Positions 18,419 to 27,452 are shown, counted from the stretch's first letter. The stretch is 64,000 nt of DNA from Desulfovibrio sp. ZJ369 (GCF_011039085.1 NZ_JAAKEI010000004.1:62001-126000); one strand, 5' to 3'. A program made the numbers and translations. The notes: generated by a model from the sequence alone, not told the origin.

Positions 18419-19623
18419 AGGAAACGCATTGCGAAGATTGGACAGTAAAACCAATCCACGCTATCGCTACAATCATAGGCGGGGGCACCCCGTCAACAGC
18501 AAACCCAGCGTATTGGAATGGTTCTATCCCTTGGTTTACGCCCACCGAAATTCAAGATACCTGTAAATATGTCTCGAAAAGTAAAAGAACGATTACTGAA
18601 AAAGCTCTGGAGAATAGCGGTGCAAAGCTATTACCCGTTGGCACAATTTTATTGACAACGCGGGCTTCCATTGGACTGAGAGCTATTTTGAAAGTTCCCG
18701 CCGCAACGAATCAAGGATTCCAATCCCTTGTAGTTAATGGTGATATTGATAACCAATTTATCTATTACCTGTTGGGGCTACGCCAACCCGAACTTATTAA
18801 GAATGCTTCAGGCTCAACGTTTTTAGAAATCAGCCCCAAAAAATTGGGCGAAATCTCATTATGTATTCCTTGTTCTCTTGCCGAACAACACGCCATCGCC
18901 GCCGTCCTCTCCGACGTTGACGCCCTGTTGTCCAGCCTTGAGGCGCTCATTGCCAAAAAGCGCGATATAAAAACGGCCGCCATGCAGGAATTGTTGACAG
19001 GGCGGAGAAGGCTGCCGGGATTTACAAACGCCTGGTGCACTCTGCCTTTTGAACAATGCGCTTTAAACATTCGAGAATTTGTTTCATCCAAAAATGCCGC
19101 TGGTCTTTGTATCGAATTAGAAAATATTGGCCCAAATTCAGGAAACCTTGTCGGCAAATTGGCAAGCTTGAATACTGCTTCATCTTCATCTCTTAAGTTA
19201 AAATTTCAGGCCAATGACATTTTATTTGGAAGATTACGGGCTTATCTTCGTAAATTTTATTATGCTGAATTTTCGGGAGCTTGCTCTCCCGAAATATGGG
19301 TATTGCGTGCAGTAGAAAAAAATATCATTCCTCCTTATTTATATCAGATAGTTCAAACAGAGAGCTTTATCACAGCGGCAAGCGTGGCATATGGGACGCA
19401 TATGCCGCGCACCGATTGGAATGTGGTAAAAAATTTTCTTGTCTATATCCCAACATCTCTTAAAGAACAGACCGCCATCGCCGCCGTGCTCTCCGACATG
19501 GACGCGGAAATCGCGGCCCTGGAGGCGCGCCGCGCCAAGGTGCAGGCCCTCAAGCAGGGCATGATGCAGGAACTCCTTACCGGCAAGACCAGACTCGCAC
19601 CCACAGGAGACCAGCATGGCTGA
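18409..19623 (+). CDS. hsdS: Type I restriction-modification system specificity subunit, system 1
   Basis: 404 residues from a GTG at 18409 preceded by AAGAGGA. It has two target-recognition domains (about residues 8-165 and 205-355), each followed by a conserved helical spacer: EQHAIAAVLSDVDALLSSLEA and EQTAIAAVLSDMDAEIAALEA, each leading into MQELLTG. The recognition domains are visibly AT-rich against GC-rich spacers, the usual sign of domain exchange in hsdS. The target cannot be predicted from sequence. The gene overlaps hsdM by 10 bases and hsdR by 8 bases, so translation is coupled across the operon. Confidence 0.94.
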   Translation: MELKETHCEDWTVKPIHAIATIIGGGTPSTANPAYWNGSIPWFTPTEIQDTCKYVSKSKRTITEKALENSGAKLLPVGTILLTTRASIGLRAILKVPAATNQGFQSLVVNGDIDNQFIYYLLGLRQPELIKNASGSTFLEISPKKLGEISLCIPCSLAEQHAIAAVLSDVDALLSSLEALIAKKRDIKTAAMQELLTGRRRLPGFTNAWCTLPFEQCALNIREFVSSKNAAGLCIELENIGPNSGNLVGKLASLNTASSSSLKLKFQANDILFGRLRAYLRKFYYAEFSGACSPEIWVLRAVEKNIIPPYLYQIVQTESFITAASVAYGTHMPRTDWNVVKNFLVYIPTSLKEQTAIAAVLSDMDAEIAALEARRAKVQALKQGMMQELLTGKTRLAPTGDQHG

Positions 19624-22600
19624 AAAACTCCGCTCCGAGCGTGTGACCCAGAACCGCGTCATTGATCTGTTCCAAAGGCTCGGCTACGCCTACCTCGGCA
19701 ACTGGAAAACGCGGGAGAAAAACCGGGCCGTTGAGTACGATCTGTTGCAGGCCTTCCTCCTGCGTCAGGGCGTTTCCCCGCAGCAGATCGATGCCGCGTG
19801 GCTGAAAATTTCGCAGGCCGTGGCCGTTGTGGGGCATACGCTCTACGAGGCCAACCGCAATGTCTATGGCCTGCTCCGCTACGGGGTGCAGGTGCTGACC
19901 GGGCCCGGCCAGCCGCACGAAACAGTGCATCTGATCGATTGGGATCATCCGGAAAACAACGATTTCGCCCTTGCCGAAGAAGTGACCCTCACGGGCGGCG
20001 CCGATGTGCGCCGCCCCGATCTGGTGCTGTACCTCAACGGCTTCGCCGTGGGCATCATTGAGCTGAAGCGCGCCTCGGTCACGGTGGGCGACGGCATCCG
20101 GCAGCTCATCAGCAACCAGCGGAGCAATCCCGACTTTTTCGTAGCCTCGCAACTCCTCTTTGCCGGCAGCGATACCGAGGGCCTCCACTACGGCACAACG
20201 GGCGCCGAAGAACAGTTCTATCTGAAGTGGAAGGAAAAGACGGAGCGGACGGCCATTGCGCCGGGCTGTCATCTGGATGCGCCCCTGGCCCGGATGTGCG
20301 GAAAAGAGCGCCTGCTCGACTGGATCCATGACTGCGTCATCTTCGACAACGGCATCAAGAAGGTGCCCCGCCCGCATCAGTATTTTGGCCTGAAAGCCGC
20401 GCAGGAACGCATCGCCAGACGCGAGGGCGGCGTCATCTGGCACACCCAGGGATCGGGCAAGAGCATCCTCATGGTCATGCTGGCCCGATGGCTGCTTGAG
20501 CACAAGCCCGACGCCCGCGTCCTTATCGTGACGGACCGCACCGAGCTGGATGCGCAGATCGCGGGCGTCATGCAGGGCGCCCGCGTCTCTGGCTATGTGA
20601 AAAATCAGTCCGCCGTGATCTCGCGGCAGGATTTCAGGGCCAAACTTGAGGCGCCGGGCCCGCGCCTGCTCTGCGCGCTTATCCACAAGTTCGACCTGGG
20701 GCGCGAAGCCCCGCCGGACGTGCATGGCGATTTTTACGTTCTGGTGGACGAATGTCACCGCACGCAGAGCGGCGACCTGCACAAGCAAATGAAAGAATGG
20801 CTGCCCAACGCCATCTTCATCGGCTTCACGGGCACGCCCCTGCTGCGGGCCGATGCCAGATCCACCCGTGCGGTGTTCGGTACAAATATCCACACCTACA
20901 AATTTCCCGAAGCCGTTGCCGACCGCGTGGTGCTGGACCTGAAATACGAGGCCCGCACCGTGCCGCAGGAGCTGGCCTCGCCGGAAAAGGTGGATGCATG
21001 GTTCACCCTCAAGACCACGGGCCTGTCGGACTACCAGAAGGCGCTCCTGCGCCGGCGCTGGGGCACGATGGAGCGCATATTGAGTTCCCGCGAGCGCAAG
21101 GGCCGGATCGTCAGGGACATCTGCATGGATTTCGACCTCAAGCCGCGCCTCGCCAGCGAGCGGGGCACGGCCATGCTGGTGGCCGACAGCATCTATGATG
21201 CCTGCCAGTATTTCCGCGAATTCCAGAACGGGACGCCCCTCAGCGGCAAATGCGGCATCATCACCTCCTATGAGCCCGCGGCGGCGGACATCTCCCGCGA
21301 GCCGGAACAGGGCGAGGAGCATTACAAATTCACAACCTACAGGCAGCATGTGCTGAGCCCGGCCCTGCCCACCACCGCGAGATATGAAGAAGAGATGAAG
21401 CGGCGCTTCAGGGAGGAGCCCGCCAATTGCAGGCTGCTCATCGTGGTGGGCAAGCTGCTGGTGGGTTTTGATGCGCCGACATGCAGCTATATCTATCTGG
21501 ACAAAAAATTGCGGGATCACAGCCTGTTTCAGGCCATTTGCCGCACCAACCGCCTGAACGGAGAAGACAAGGATTACGGGCATGTGGTGGATTACAAGGA
21601 GCAATTCAAATCAGTGCAGGATTCCATCGCCGTGTACAGCTCGGACGAACTGGAGCCGTCCGGCGGGGACGCCGCGGAGGATAATGTCTTTCTGCAGGAT
21701 CTTTTGAAGGCCGGCCGCGAAAAGCTGGAGGAGGCCCGCGAGGCCTTGAAGCAGCTTTGCGATCCTGTGCCCCGGCCGCGCGAGATGGAAAATTTCTATG
21801 CCTTCTTCTGCGGCGATGCTTCGCAGCCGGAAGACCTGGAAGCAAAGGCCGCCTCGCGCGATACGCTCTACAAGCTCACGGCCCGGCTCTTGCGGGCGTA
21901 TTCGGATATAGCGCAGCAACTGCTTCCCGCCGGCTATTCGCCGGAGGACGTGCGGGCCATTGAGGGCGAGATCCGCTATTTCACTGAGCTGCGGGATGCC
22001 GTCAAAAAGTATGCGGGCGAGGAACTTGACCTCAAGCCCTATGAGCGGGACATGCGGCACCTCATCGACATGTACATCCGCGCCGATGAGCCACGGCCCC
22101 AGGGTTCGCTGGAGGAGTATTCGCTCCTCGACCTCATCGTCAAGACGGGCATCCACGACGCCATCGCCCGCAAGTGGAACGAAAAGACCTCGCGCGCGTC
22201 CGTGGCCGAGGGCATTGTCAACAATATCCGCAAGGCCGTGAACGACAAAAAGGAGACGGATCCCAAATTTTACGAAAAGATCTCAAAACTGCTGACCGAC
22301 CTTCTGGAGGCGCGGAAGCGCGGGGCGCTGGCCTATGAGGAGTTCCTGAAAAAGATGGAGGAACTGGCCGCCAGGGTGGCAAGCGGGGATACCAGCGAGG
22401 GGGATACGCCCGAAGCGGTGAAAAAATCGCCCTTTACCGTTACCGTGTTCAACAATCTGGCTTCCTTGCCGGCTGAGAGCTTCATCTGCCCTGTTGACCC
22501 GGAAGAAAAGGCGGCACTGGCGTTGCAAATTACGGAAGTCATGGACAAAAAGGCCCCGGACAAATGGCGCGGCGTGGCAAGCCGGGAAAATATTATCCTC

Positions 22601-22687
22601 GGCGAGCTTTACCCGCTCCTGCATAAGGATGAAAAGGCCACGCGGGCGCTTTTTGAAATCATCAAGGCCGGGCCCTTCTATGTGTGA
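19616..22687 (+). CDS. hsdR: Type I restriction-modification system restriction subunit, system 1
   Basis: 1,023 residues. The N-terminal PD-(D/E)XK nuclease is visible as RPDLVLYLNGFAVGIIELKR. The SF2 translocase follows, with Walker A HTQGSGKS, VDECHRT, GFTGTPLL and late helicase motifs (LLVGFDAPTCSYIYLDKKL, AICRTNRLNG). A helical C-terminus docks to the methylase. HsdR translocates DNA and cuts far from unmethylated sites. The ATG overlaps the hsdS stop by 8 bases, and the stop overlaps the ygjP-like start by 8 bases. Confidence 0.95.
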   Translation: MAEKLRSERVTQNRVIDLFQRLGYAYLGNWKTREKNRAVEYDLLQAFLLRQGVSPQQIDAAWLKISQAVAVVGHTLYEANRNVYGLLRYGVQVLTGPGQPHETVHLIDWDHPENNDFALAEEVTLTGGADVRRPDLVLYLNGFAVGIIELKRASVTVGDGIRQLISNQRSNPDFFVASQLLFAGSDTEGLHYGTTGAEEQFYLKWKEKTERTAIAPGCHLDAPLARMCGKERLLDWIHDCVIFDNGIKKVPRPHQYFGLKAAQERIARREGGVIWHTQGSGKSILMVMLARWLLEHKPDARVLIVTDRTELDAQIAGVMQGARVSGYVKNQSAVISRQDFRAKLEAPGPRLLCALIHKFDLGREAPPDVHGDFYVLVDECHRTQSGDLHKQMKEWLPNAIFIGFTGTPLLRADARSTRAVFGTNIHTYKFPEAVADRVVLDLKYEARTVPQELASPEKVDAWFTLKTTGLSDYQKALLRRRWGTMERILSSRERKGRIVRDICMDFDLKPRLASERGTAMLVADSIYDACQYFREFQNGTPLSGKCGIITSYEPAAADISREPEQGEEHYKFTTYRQHVLSPALPTTARYEEEMKRRFREEPANCRLLIVVGKLLVGFDAPTCSYIYLDKKLRDHSLFQAICRTNRLNGEDKDYGHVVDYKEQFKSVQDSIAVYSSDELEPSGGDAAEDNVFLQDLLKAGREKLEEAREALKQLCDPVPRPREMENFYAFFCGDASQPEDLEAKAASRDTLYKLTARLLRAYSDIAQQLLPAGYSPEDVRAIEGEIRYFTELRDAVKKYAGEELDLKPYERDMRHLIDMYIRADEPRPQGSLEEYSLLDLIVKTGIHDAIARKWNEKTSRASVAEGIVNNIRKAVNDKKETDPKFYEKISKLLTDLLEARKRGALAYEEFLKKMEELAARVASGDTSEGDTPEAVKKSPFTVTVFNNLASLPAESFICPVDPEEKAALALQITEVMDKKAPDKWRGVASRENIILGELYPLLHKDEKATRALFEIIKAGPFYV

Positions 22688-23381
22688 GCCGCAGGAGATC
22701 CTTGAGGTCGGCGGTTTGCGCATTCCCGTGAGCCGCAAGGCTATAAAGCACGTCCACATCGCCGTATATCCCCCTGACGGCGCCGTGACCATTTCCGCGC
22801 CAGTGGGGCGGCGAACCGAAATCATCCGGGCCTTTGTCCTCACCCGGCTTGCGTGGATCAAGGCCCGGCAGGCGGAATTTTCCGCCCAGCTCAGGGCGCC
22901 GGAACTCAACTTCATCACCCGCGAAAGCCATTACCTGTGGGGACGCCGCTATCTGCTCGTGGTCAGGGAGGGCGCGCGGCCCGGCATCGAGCTTTTCCCC
23001 AAAGAGCTTGTGCTGACGGTGCGCCCAAGGGCCACAAAAAAGGAGAGAGAACGCGCTATCTGCACATGGCACAGGAGCCTGCTCCGCGCGGAACTGGGGC
23101 CGCTCATCCGAAAATGGGAGGCGGAACTTGGGGTCACGGTGAAGGCGTTTTTCGTGCAAAGGCTCAAAACCAAATGGGGAAGCTGCACCCCGCACAAGGG
23201 CTATGTGCGCTTCAATCTGGAGCTGGTAAAAAAGCCGAAAGATTTACTGGAATATGTGGTCGTGCATGAGCTGTGCCACCTGCTGGAACCCAGACACAGC
23301 AAACGCTTTTATGAACTTCTGGAGCGGTATTATTCGCACTGGAAGGAAGCCAGGGCGGATTTGAATGAGCTGCCAGTGTGA
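22680..23381 (+). CDS. YgjP-like metallopeptidase-domain protein (DUF45, SprT-related)
   Basis: 233 residues. The zinc motif VVVHELCHLLEPRHSKRFYELL (HExxH plus a downstream His) and LKTKWGSCTPHKGYVRFNLEL are signatures of the YgjP/DUF45 metal-dependent hydrolase family. Genes of this family often end type I restriction operons; their role there is not established. The start ATG lies in the hsdR stop region (overlap 22680-22687), so this is the fourth cistron of the operon. A palindromic repeat begins five bases after the stop. Confidence 0.85.
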   Translation: MCEPQEILEVGGLRIPVSRKAIKHVHIAVYPPDGAVTISAPVGRRTEIIRAFVLTRLAWIKARQAEFSAQLRAPELNFITRESHYLWGRRYLLVVREGARPGIELFPKELVLTVRPRATKKERERAICTWHRSLLRAELGPLIRKWEAELGVTVKAFFVQRLKTKWGSCTPHKGYVRFNLELVKKPKDLLEYVVVHELCHLLEPRHSKRFYELLERYYSHWKEARADLNELPV

Positions 23382-23386
23382 CAGGC

Positions 23387-23525
23387 AGAGCATTCTCTCT
23401 TTGAAAATGCTCTGCCGACGCGAAAGCGGCAGCCGCCGCAACGCGGCGTACATTCAGGCGAAAACCGCGTCTTTCGCCTGAATGCCAGCTTTGACTTTCA
23501 TAAAAAGTCAAAGGTAATCTGCTCT
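23387..23525. repeat. Modular palindromic repeat element, type B (copy 1)
   Basis: 139 bp running from AGAGCATTCTC to GTAATCTGCTCT. Blocks are a hairpin AGAGCATT...AATGCTCT, GACGCGAAAGCGGCAGCCGC, the pair ATTCAGGCGAAA...TTTCGCCTGAAT, and the pair TTTGACTTT...AAAGTCAAA. The same element in reverse orientation occurs at 60,049. It follows the restriction operon directly. Confidence 0.8.
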
Positions 23526-23526
23526 A

Positions 23527-23654
23527 GGGCGTGTTAGCACTATCCTGCGCATTCTCAACTATTTTAAAGAGTTCAACGAAAATCCTTTCCCGGCAGAATT
23601 ACGAGGCAGTGTTCCGAAAAAACAAGACTTTTTCTGATAAGCGTGAACACGCCC
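23527..23654. mobile_element. MITE-like element related to the adjacent IS5-family ISs
   Basis: 128 bp with imperfect terminal inverted repeats. The left end reads GGGCGTGTTAGCACTATC; the right end, on the opposite strand, reads GGGCGTGTTCACGCTTATC. Both are flanked by the dinucleotide TA. The ends resemble those of the IS at 25,024 (GGGCCTGTTCACGCTATT). No coding capacity is present, so this looks like a non-autonomous derivative. Confidence 0.6.
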
Positions 23655-23688
23655 TAGCGCATGCATCTACAGCACGGCAGGCTCTTGA

Positions 23689-24978
23689 ATGGTTCAGCCT
23701 GTCTTTATGGACAAGGCTAAGGCTGGTAGCGAGTTTTATATGAAATTTGAAATGTTGGATGCCTACGAAGCAAAGCGTTCTTTGGGCTTCACATGGAGAC
23801 TGCCAGAGCAGGGCTTGCGGATGCTTAAGGCTGAGGATCCACAGGAGGCTTTGTTCACTTTTCATAAATACCGTGTTGAGCATGTCTGCTCTACCCTGCA
23901 AACCCTGGAACATATTAACTGCACGATTGCCCAAACGCGGAGCATTCTGGACGGACAAGCCACATCAGGCCTCTCAACACGCCAGTTGCGTGCAATAGAA
24001 AATTATGGGCGAGCCTGCGATTGCCTGATTGATCTGATTGAGCAGAATAATTTTTCCTTGAATAAAGAAACCATATGTACATTGCATGCACTTGTCGGCA
24101 GAGATGAGGCCAGACATTGTGGAAAGTTTCGGGGACACCAGGTTTTTATTGAGCAATCTAGCTATATTCCCCCAAAGTCGGACTACCTCGAAAAAATTTT
24201 TGCAGAGGGCTCGGCATTTCTGAACAGTATGGGCAACGCACAGGAAAAAGCGCTATGCAGCTTCTTATTTCTTGCGCGTTCGCAGTTTTTTAGCGATTGC
24301 AACAAGAGAACGGCAAATCTTGTTATGAATGGTCTGCTCATGCAAGCGGGTTTTTATCCGCTTACTATCCAAGGCGAGCAGTTCCTTGAAAAAATGGCCG
24401 TTTTTTATGAAACGGCAGATGCCACAGAGGTGATCAAGGAAATTACTAAGATCGCCATACGTCAGTATCGGATAGATGGCGCTGAGATTGAACCACGAGC
24501 CCAAGAAAGCCAGTCCGAACAGCAACATCTGGCAGACGCTAAAAATATCTATGATGCCCAACTTAAAGATTTCATGCAGGCTAAATCCGAGCAGGCTGAC
24601 CGGCTTGTGGTCAACCTGGAAAACAAAATTGCCGCCCAAAGTCAAAAGCTCCAGAATGTGCTCAGGGCTAAGCCCAATGCCATCAGCGCTCTCTGGCGCG
24701 GCAATCAGTGGCGGGAACAATATAGCCAAGAACAGCACCGCTTGCATGAACTGGAAGCTCGCCTGTCTCGCGTCAAAATGCTGCAAGCATCCGCGCGTCG
24801 GCTTGAACGGATGGCTGAAACCAGGTTGCGACGGGAGCAGAAAGGTTTGACGGTCAGGCGTGATGCCCAATTGCTTGAAGAGCGCGAGCGCCTCTTCAAG
24901 GAAAAAACGCAGAGCACGCCCCTGGACATAACCCGGAAGAGGCCGGGCCGAGGACGTTCTTTGCGCAGAGAACAGTAA
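23689..24978 (+). CDS. Fic/DOC-fold protein with altered active-site motif and coiled-coil tail
   Basis: 429 residues from the ATG at 23689; starts at 23707 or 23740 are also possible. Residues about 60-270 have the Fic layout: the flap/insert region KFRGHQVFIEQSSYIPPKSDYL and the core LARSQFFSDCNKRTANLVMNGLL. In active Fic enzymes this loop reads HxFx(D/E)GN(G/K)R. Here Gln199 stands where the catalytic His belongs and Cys204 where Gly is expected, so AMP-transfer is probably lost or changed. Residues 285-415 form a highly charged basic coiled coil, like tails of relaxase-associated proteins. Codon use is more AT-rich than the flanking restriction genes. A strong terminator follows. Confidence 0.75.
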   Translation: MVQPVFMDKAKAGSEFYMKFEMLDAYEAKRSLGFTWRLPEQGLRMLKAEDPQEALFTFHKYRVEHVCSTLQTLEHINCTIAQTRSILDGQATSGLSTRQLRAIENYGRACDCLIDLIEQNNFSLNKETICTLHALVGRDEARHCGKFRGHQVFIEQSSYIPPKSDYLEKIFAEGSAFLNSMGNAQEKALCSFLFLARSQFFSDCNKRTANLVMNGLLMQAGFYPLTIQGEQFLEKMAVFYETADATEVIKEITKIAIRQYRIDGAEIEPRAQESQSEQQHLADAKNIYDAQLKDFMQAKSEQADRLVVNLENKIAAQSQKLQNVLRAKPNAISALWRGNQWREQYSQEQHRLHELEARLSRVKMLQASARRLERMAETRLRREQKGLTVRRDAQLLEERERLFKEKTQSTPLDITRKRPGRGRSLRREQ

Positions 24979-24982
24979 AGGC

Positions 24983-25022
24983 GCAGCCCCGCTGAAATCT
25001 TCCAGCGGGGCTGCTTTCTTTT
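24983..25022 (+). terminator. Rho-independent terminator of the Fic-like gene
   Basis: Arms GCAGCCCCGCTG and CAGCGGGGCTGC (24983-25014) are followed by TTTCTTTT. The IS at 25,024 was inserted right at its T-run. Confidence 0.85.
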
Positions 25023-25023
25023 A

Positions 25024-25845
25024 GGGCCTGTTCACGCTATTTGACGAATTATATTCATGGGGTATACTTGCCCCCACGAACATAACCAAAGAACAATATG
25101 AACGCATTGCCGATTGCTTCCCCCGACAGCGGGGAAATGTTTCCCTGGATAATCGCCAGGTTCTCAATGCTATCCTCTATGTCGCGGAAAATGGCTGCAA
25201 GTGGCGGCGTCTCCCAAAAAAATTCGGCAACTGGCTACCATTTATACCCGAATGAATCGGTGGAGTAAAAATGGCGTCCTCGCCAAAATTTTTGAGCGGC
25301 TTCAGCGCGAACGGCTCATTGCCGTCAAAATCAAAGCTCTTTCTCTTGACAGCACTATCATCAAGGTTCACCCCGATGGAACAGGGGCTTAAAAAAAACA
25401 GGCCCCCAATCCATCGGCAAATCCAGAGGCGGCTGGACAACCAAACTTCATTTGGTTGCCGCGTCCCCTGAATGTGCCCTGATATTCAGTCTTTCCCCCG
25501 GCAATGCGGGAGATGCGCCTCAAGGCAGAAAACTTCTGGAAGCCCTCGGCCCCACGCCTGCGCCTTGCAGTCTCCTTATGGACAGAGCCTGTGAAGGCAA
25601 TGAAACACAACAATTGAGTCGTCGTCTGGGCTATGCGCCAGTAGTCCCTCCCCATCCCTTGCGGCGTAAGCCTTGGAATTATGACAAGGAGTTATACAAA
25701 AAACGCAATGAAGTTGAGAGATTGTTTCGACGCTCGAAGGGCTACAGGCGCATAGCAACCCGCTATGACAAGCTTGACGCATTGTTTCTTGGCTTCATCC
25801 TGTTTGCCCTCATCGTTGAAGGACTTAAAAAGTGTTAACAGGCCC
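25024..25845 (+). mobile_element. IS5-family insertion sequence (IS427/IS1031-like), decayed
   Basis: 822 bp. Terminal inverted repeats are GGGCCTGTTCACGCTATT on the left and GGGCCTGTTAACACTTTT on the right (opposite strand), with TA on each side (25022-25023 and 25846-25847). It contains one transposase broken over three frames. It abuts a second IS at its right end, with the TA shared. Confidence 0.85.
25076..25838 (+). pseudogene. Transposase remnant, IS5 family
   Basis: The protein can be read as NITKEQYERIADCFPRQRG onward, but three defects are visible. The expected ATG before NITKEQ is ACG (25076-25078). A one-base loss near 25238 breaks FGNW-HTIYTRMNRW. A second shift near 25388, at GGGGCTTAAAAAAAAC, separates VHPDGTGA from KKTGPQSIGKSRGGWTTK. 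The C-terminal part (RNEVERLFRRSKGYRRIATRYDKL) is intact. The shift at the A-run could suggest programmed frameshifting, but the in-frame TAA directly before the run argues for mutation. Confidence 0.85.
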
Positions 25846-25847
25846 TA

Positions 25848-26685
25848 GGGTGCGTCGTCAATTGACAGTTGCTGAATAATAATTACTTCCTCTCTACCAA
25901 CCTGGGAGGATGAATGATACCAGCTCACCGTCGCCACGATATATCGATGGCCTTTGGGAAATTTTGAAACCACACTTGCCGGGCAGAGAGGGCGTCAGGG
26001 GAGTAACTGCAAAGGATAATCGTCTCTTCATAAACGCAGTCTTCTGGATTATGCGTACTGGCGCGCCATGGCGGGATTTGCCTCCTGATTTTGGTGACTG
26101 GAAAAATACCCATCGCAGATTTTGTCGCTGGCGGGACAAGGGCGTATGGGAAAAACTTCTCGAAATATTGATCGATGAACCAGATTTTGAATGGCTTATG
26201 ATTGATGCCTCATATATAAAGGTTCATCATGATGGAATGGGGCAAAAGGCGGCAGCCAGGATATGGGGCGCACAAAAGGGGGATTAACTCAAAGATACAT
26301 TTGGCCGTGGATGCGCATGGTATGCCGGTCCGAATGGCTGTCACGTCAGGTACCGTCGCTGATTGTACGAAGGCTTGCAGTCTCATAGAGGGGATTGACG
26401 CTGAATACCTGCTTGGGGATAAAGGTTATGACAGTGATGCTTTCGTGGAAAAGGTGGAAGCAAATGGATCGACAGCGGTCATCCCGCCACGCAAAAATCG
26501 GGAAAAACAACGTGATTATGACAACTACTTGTATAAATTGAGACATCTTGTTGAAAATGCATTTCAGGTTTTGAAGCAGTGGCGAGGTGTGGCTACCAGA
26601 TATGCAAAAAATACCGCCTCCTTCCTTGCTGCAGTTCATATTCGCTGCATAGCTATCTGGGCTAAAATCAAATGACGACACACCC
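25848..26685 (+). mobile_element. Second IS5-family insertion sequence (IS427-like), inserted against the first
   Basis: 838 bp. Inverted ends are GGGTGCGTCGTCAATTGA on the left and GGGTGTGTCGTCATTTGA on the right (opposite strand). TA flanks both ends (25846-25847 and 26686-26687). Its right end lies inside a methyltransferase gene on the other strand and supplies that gene's stop codon. Confidence 0.85.
25910..26675 (+). pseudogene. Transposase of the second IS, frameshifted
   Basis: The N-terminal part (MNDTSSPSPRYIDGLWEILK to IDASYIKVHHDGMG, 25910-26260) and C-terminal part (INSKIHLAVDAHGMPVRMAV to the end) are in different frames. Continuity of the family sequence (VHHDGMG-AKGGSQDMGRTKGG-INSKIH) needs one backward shift at GGGGCAAAAGG (about 26246) and another at the G-run before ATTAACTC (about 26282). 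DDE residues lie in LMIDAS, LLGDKGYDSD and LVENAF. A single programmed shift would not restore it, so it is probably inactive. Confidence 0.8.
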
Positions 26686-27452
26686 TAGGATCCCCCGCTC
26701 TCCAAGCTTATCTTGAAATTTGTCGCCAGCTTAGCCTTGGCAGGGTATTCCAGAAAGGAATCTTTGTATTCCGCTGCTTTTTGTAGCAAAAAAAAGATAG
26801 AGAAAGCCATGCCGGGGAAAAACCGGGCCAGAGGCCGAGCAAGAAAAGAGGGGAAGGGGTAAAACTGGCTCCCATCAAAACTTTTCAGAATATAACCTTC
26901 TCCGAAACACTCCTTCAGAAACAGTAAAAAGTCATTTTTGGAAAAACAGCGGATATGCGCAGAGCAAGCTTTGGCTTGGGTGGGGTGGTGCCCCAGCAAT
27001 AATCCGATACGATTATGCAAAGATGCTATATTAGGGACGCCAACTATGAGATATCCGCCAATTTTGAGAATTCTGGTAATTTCATGAAATATCCAAAACA
27101 ACTCCTTTGTATGTTCTAATATTTGATTACAAATAACCAGATCTATGCTTTTATCGTGAAATGGGAGAGGCTCAGTTTCGATATTGATTGGATATGTTTT
27201 TATATTTTGTTTTTCCAAACTTGAGATATTGAAAGACATACATTCAATCGCATGCAAGGATGATTCAGGAAAACTGTTTTTAACGAATCCTAAATCGCGC
27301 CCTGTTCCCGCTCCTATGTCAACAGCAGATTCAACGGAGTTGAGGTGCTTCAAATATTTTTTGATCACCTGCGGCCCGTATGTTTCTCTATGGTCAACAA
27401 AGCGGAGAAGCCTTGATCGCGAACGAGTACCTGCAAATTGTTCAAACTGCAT
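26685..27452 (-). CDS. Class I SAM methyltransferase truncated at its C-terminus by an IS
   Basis: 255 residues remain. SAM motif I is AVDIGAGTGRDLGFV, followed by the acidic LHAIECMSFN, the Methyltransf_11-type block LPFHDKSIDLVICNQILEHTKE, and LKIGGYLIVGVPN. The family includes glycan and sugar O-methyltransferases that precede glycosyl transfer. The stop TAG is formed by the TA target duplication of the IS at 25,848, so the original C-terminus is missing. Composition is clearly AT-richer than the backbone. No glycosylation genes survive nearby; the gene is probably a stranded remnant. Confidence 0.75.
   Translation of the reverse strand: MQFEQFAGTRSRSRLLRFVDHRETYGPQVIKKYLKHLNSVESAVDIGAGTGRDLGFVKNSFPESSLHAIECMSFNISSLEKQNIKTYPINIETEPLPFHDKSIDLVICNQILEHTKELFWIFHEITRILKIGGYLIVGVPNIASLHNRIGLLLGHHPTQAKACSAHIRCFSKNDFLLFLKECFGEGYILKSFDGSQFYPFPSFLARPLARFFPGMAFSIFFLLQKAAEYKDSFLEYPAKAKLATNFKISLESGGS

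Noticed and set aside
19577-21604. 675-codon frame opposite hsdR
   Set aside because: It is antisense to an intact hsdR with all helicase motifs; its sequence resembles no family and it has no ribosome site.
25380-25400. Programmed frameshift in the first IS transposase at the A-run
   Set aside because: An in-frame TAA precedes the run, and two other defects (lost start, earlier frame break) already disable the gene.
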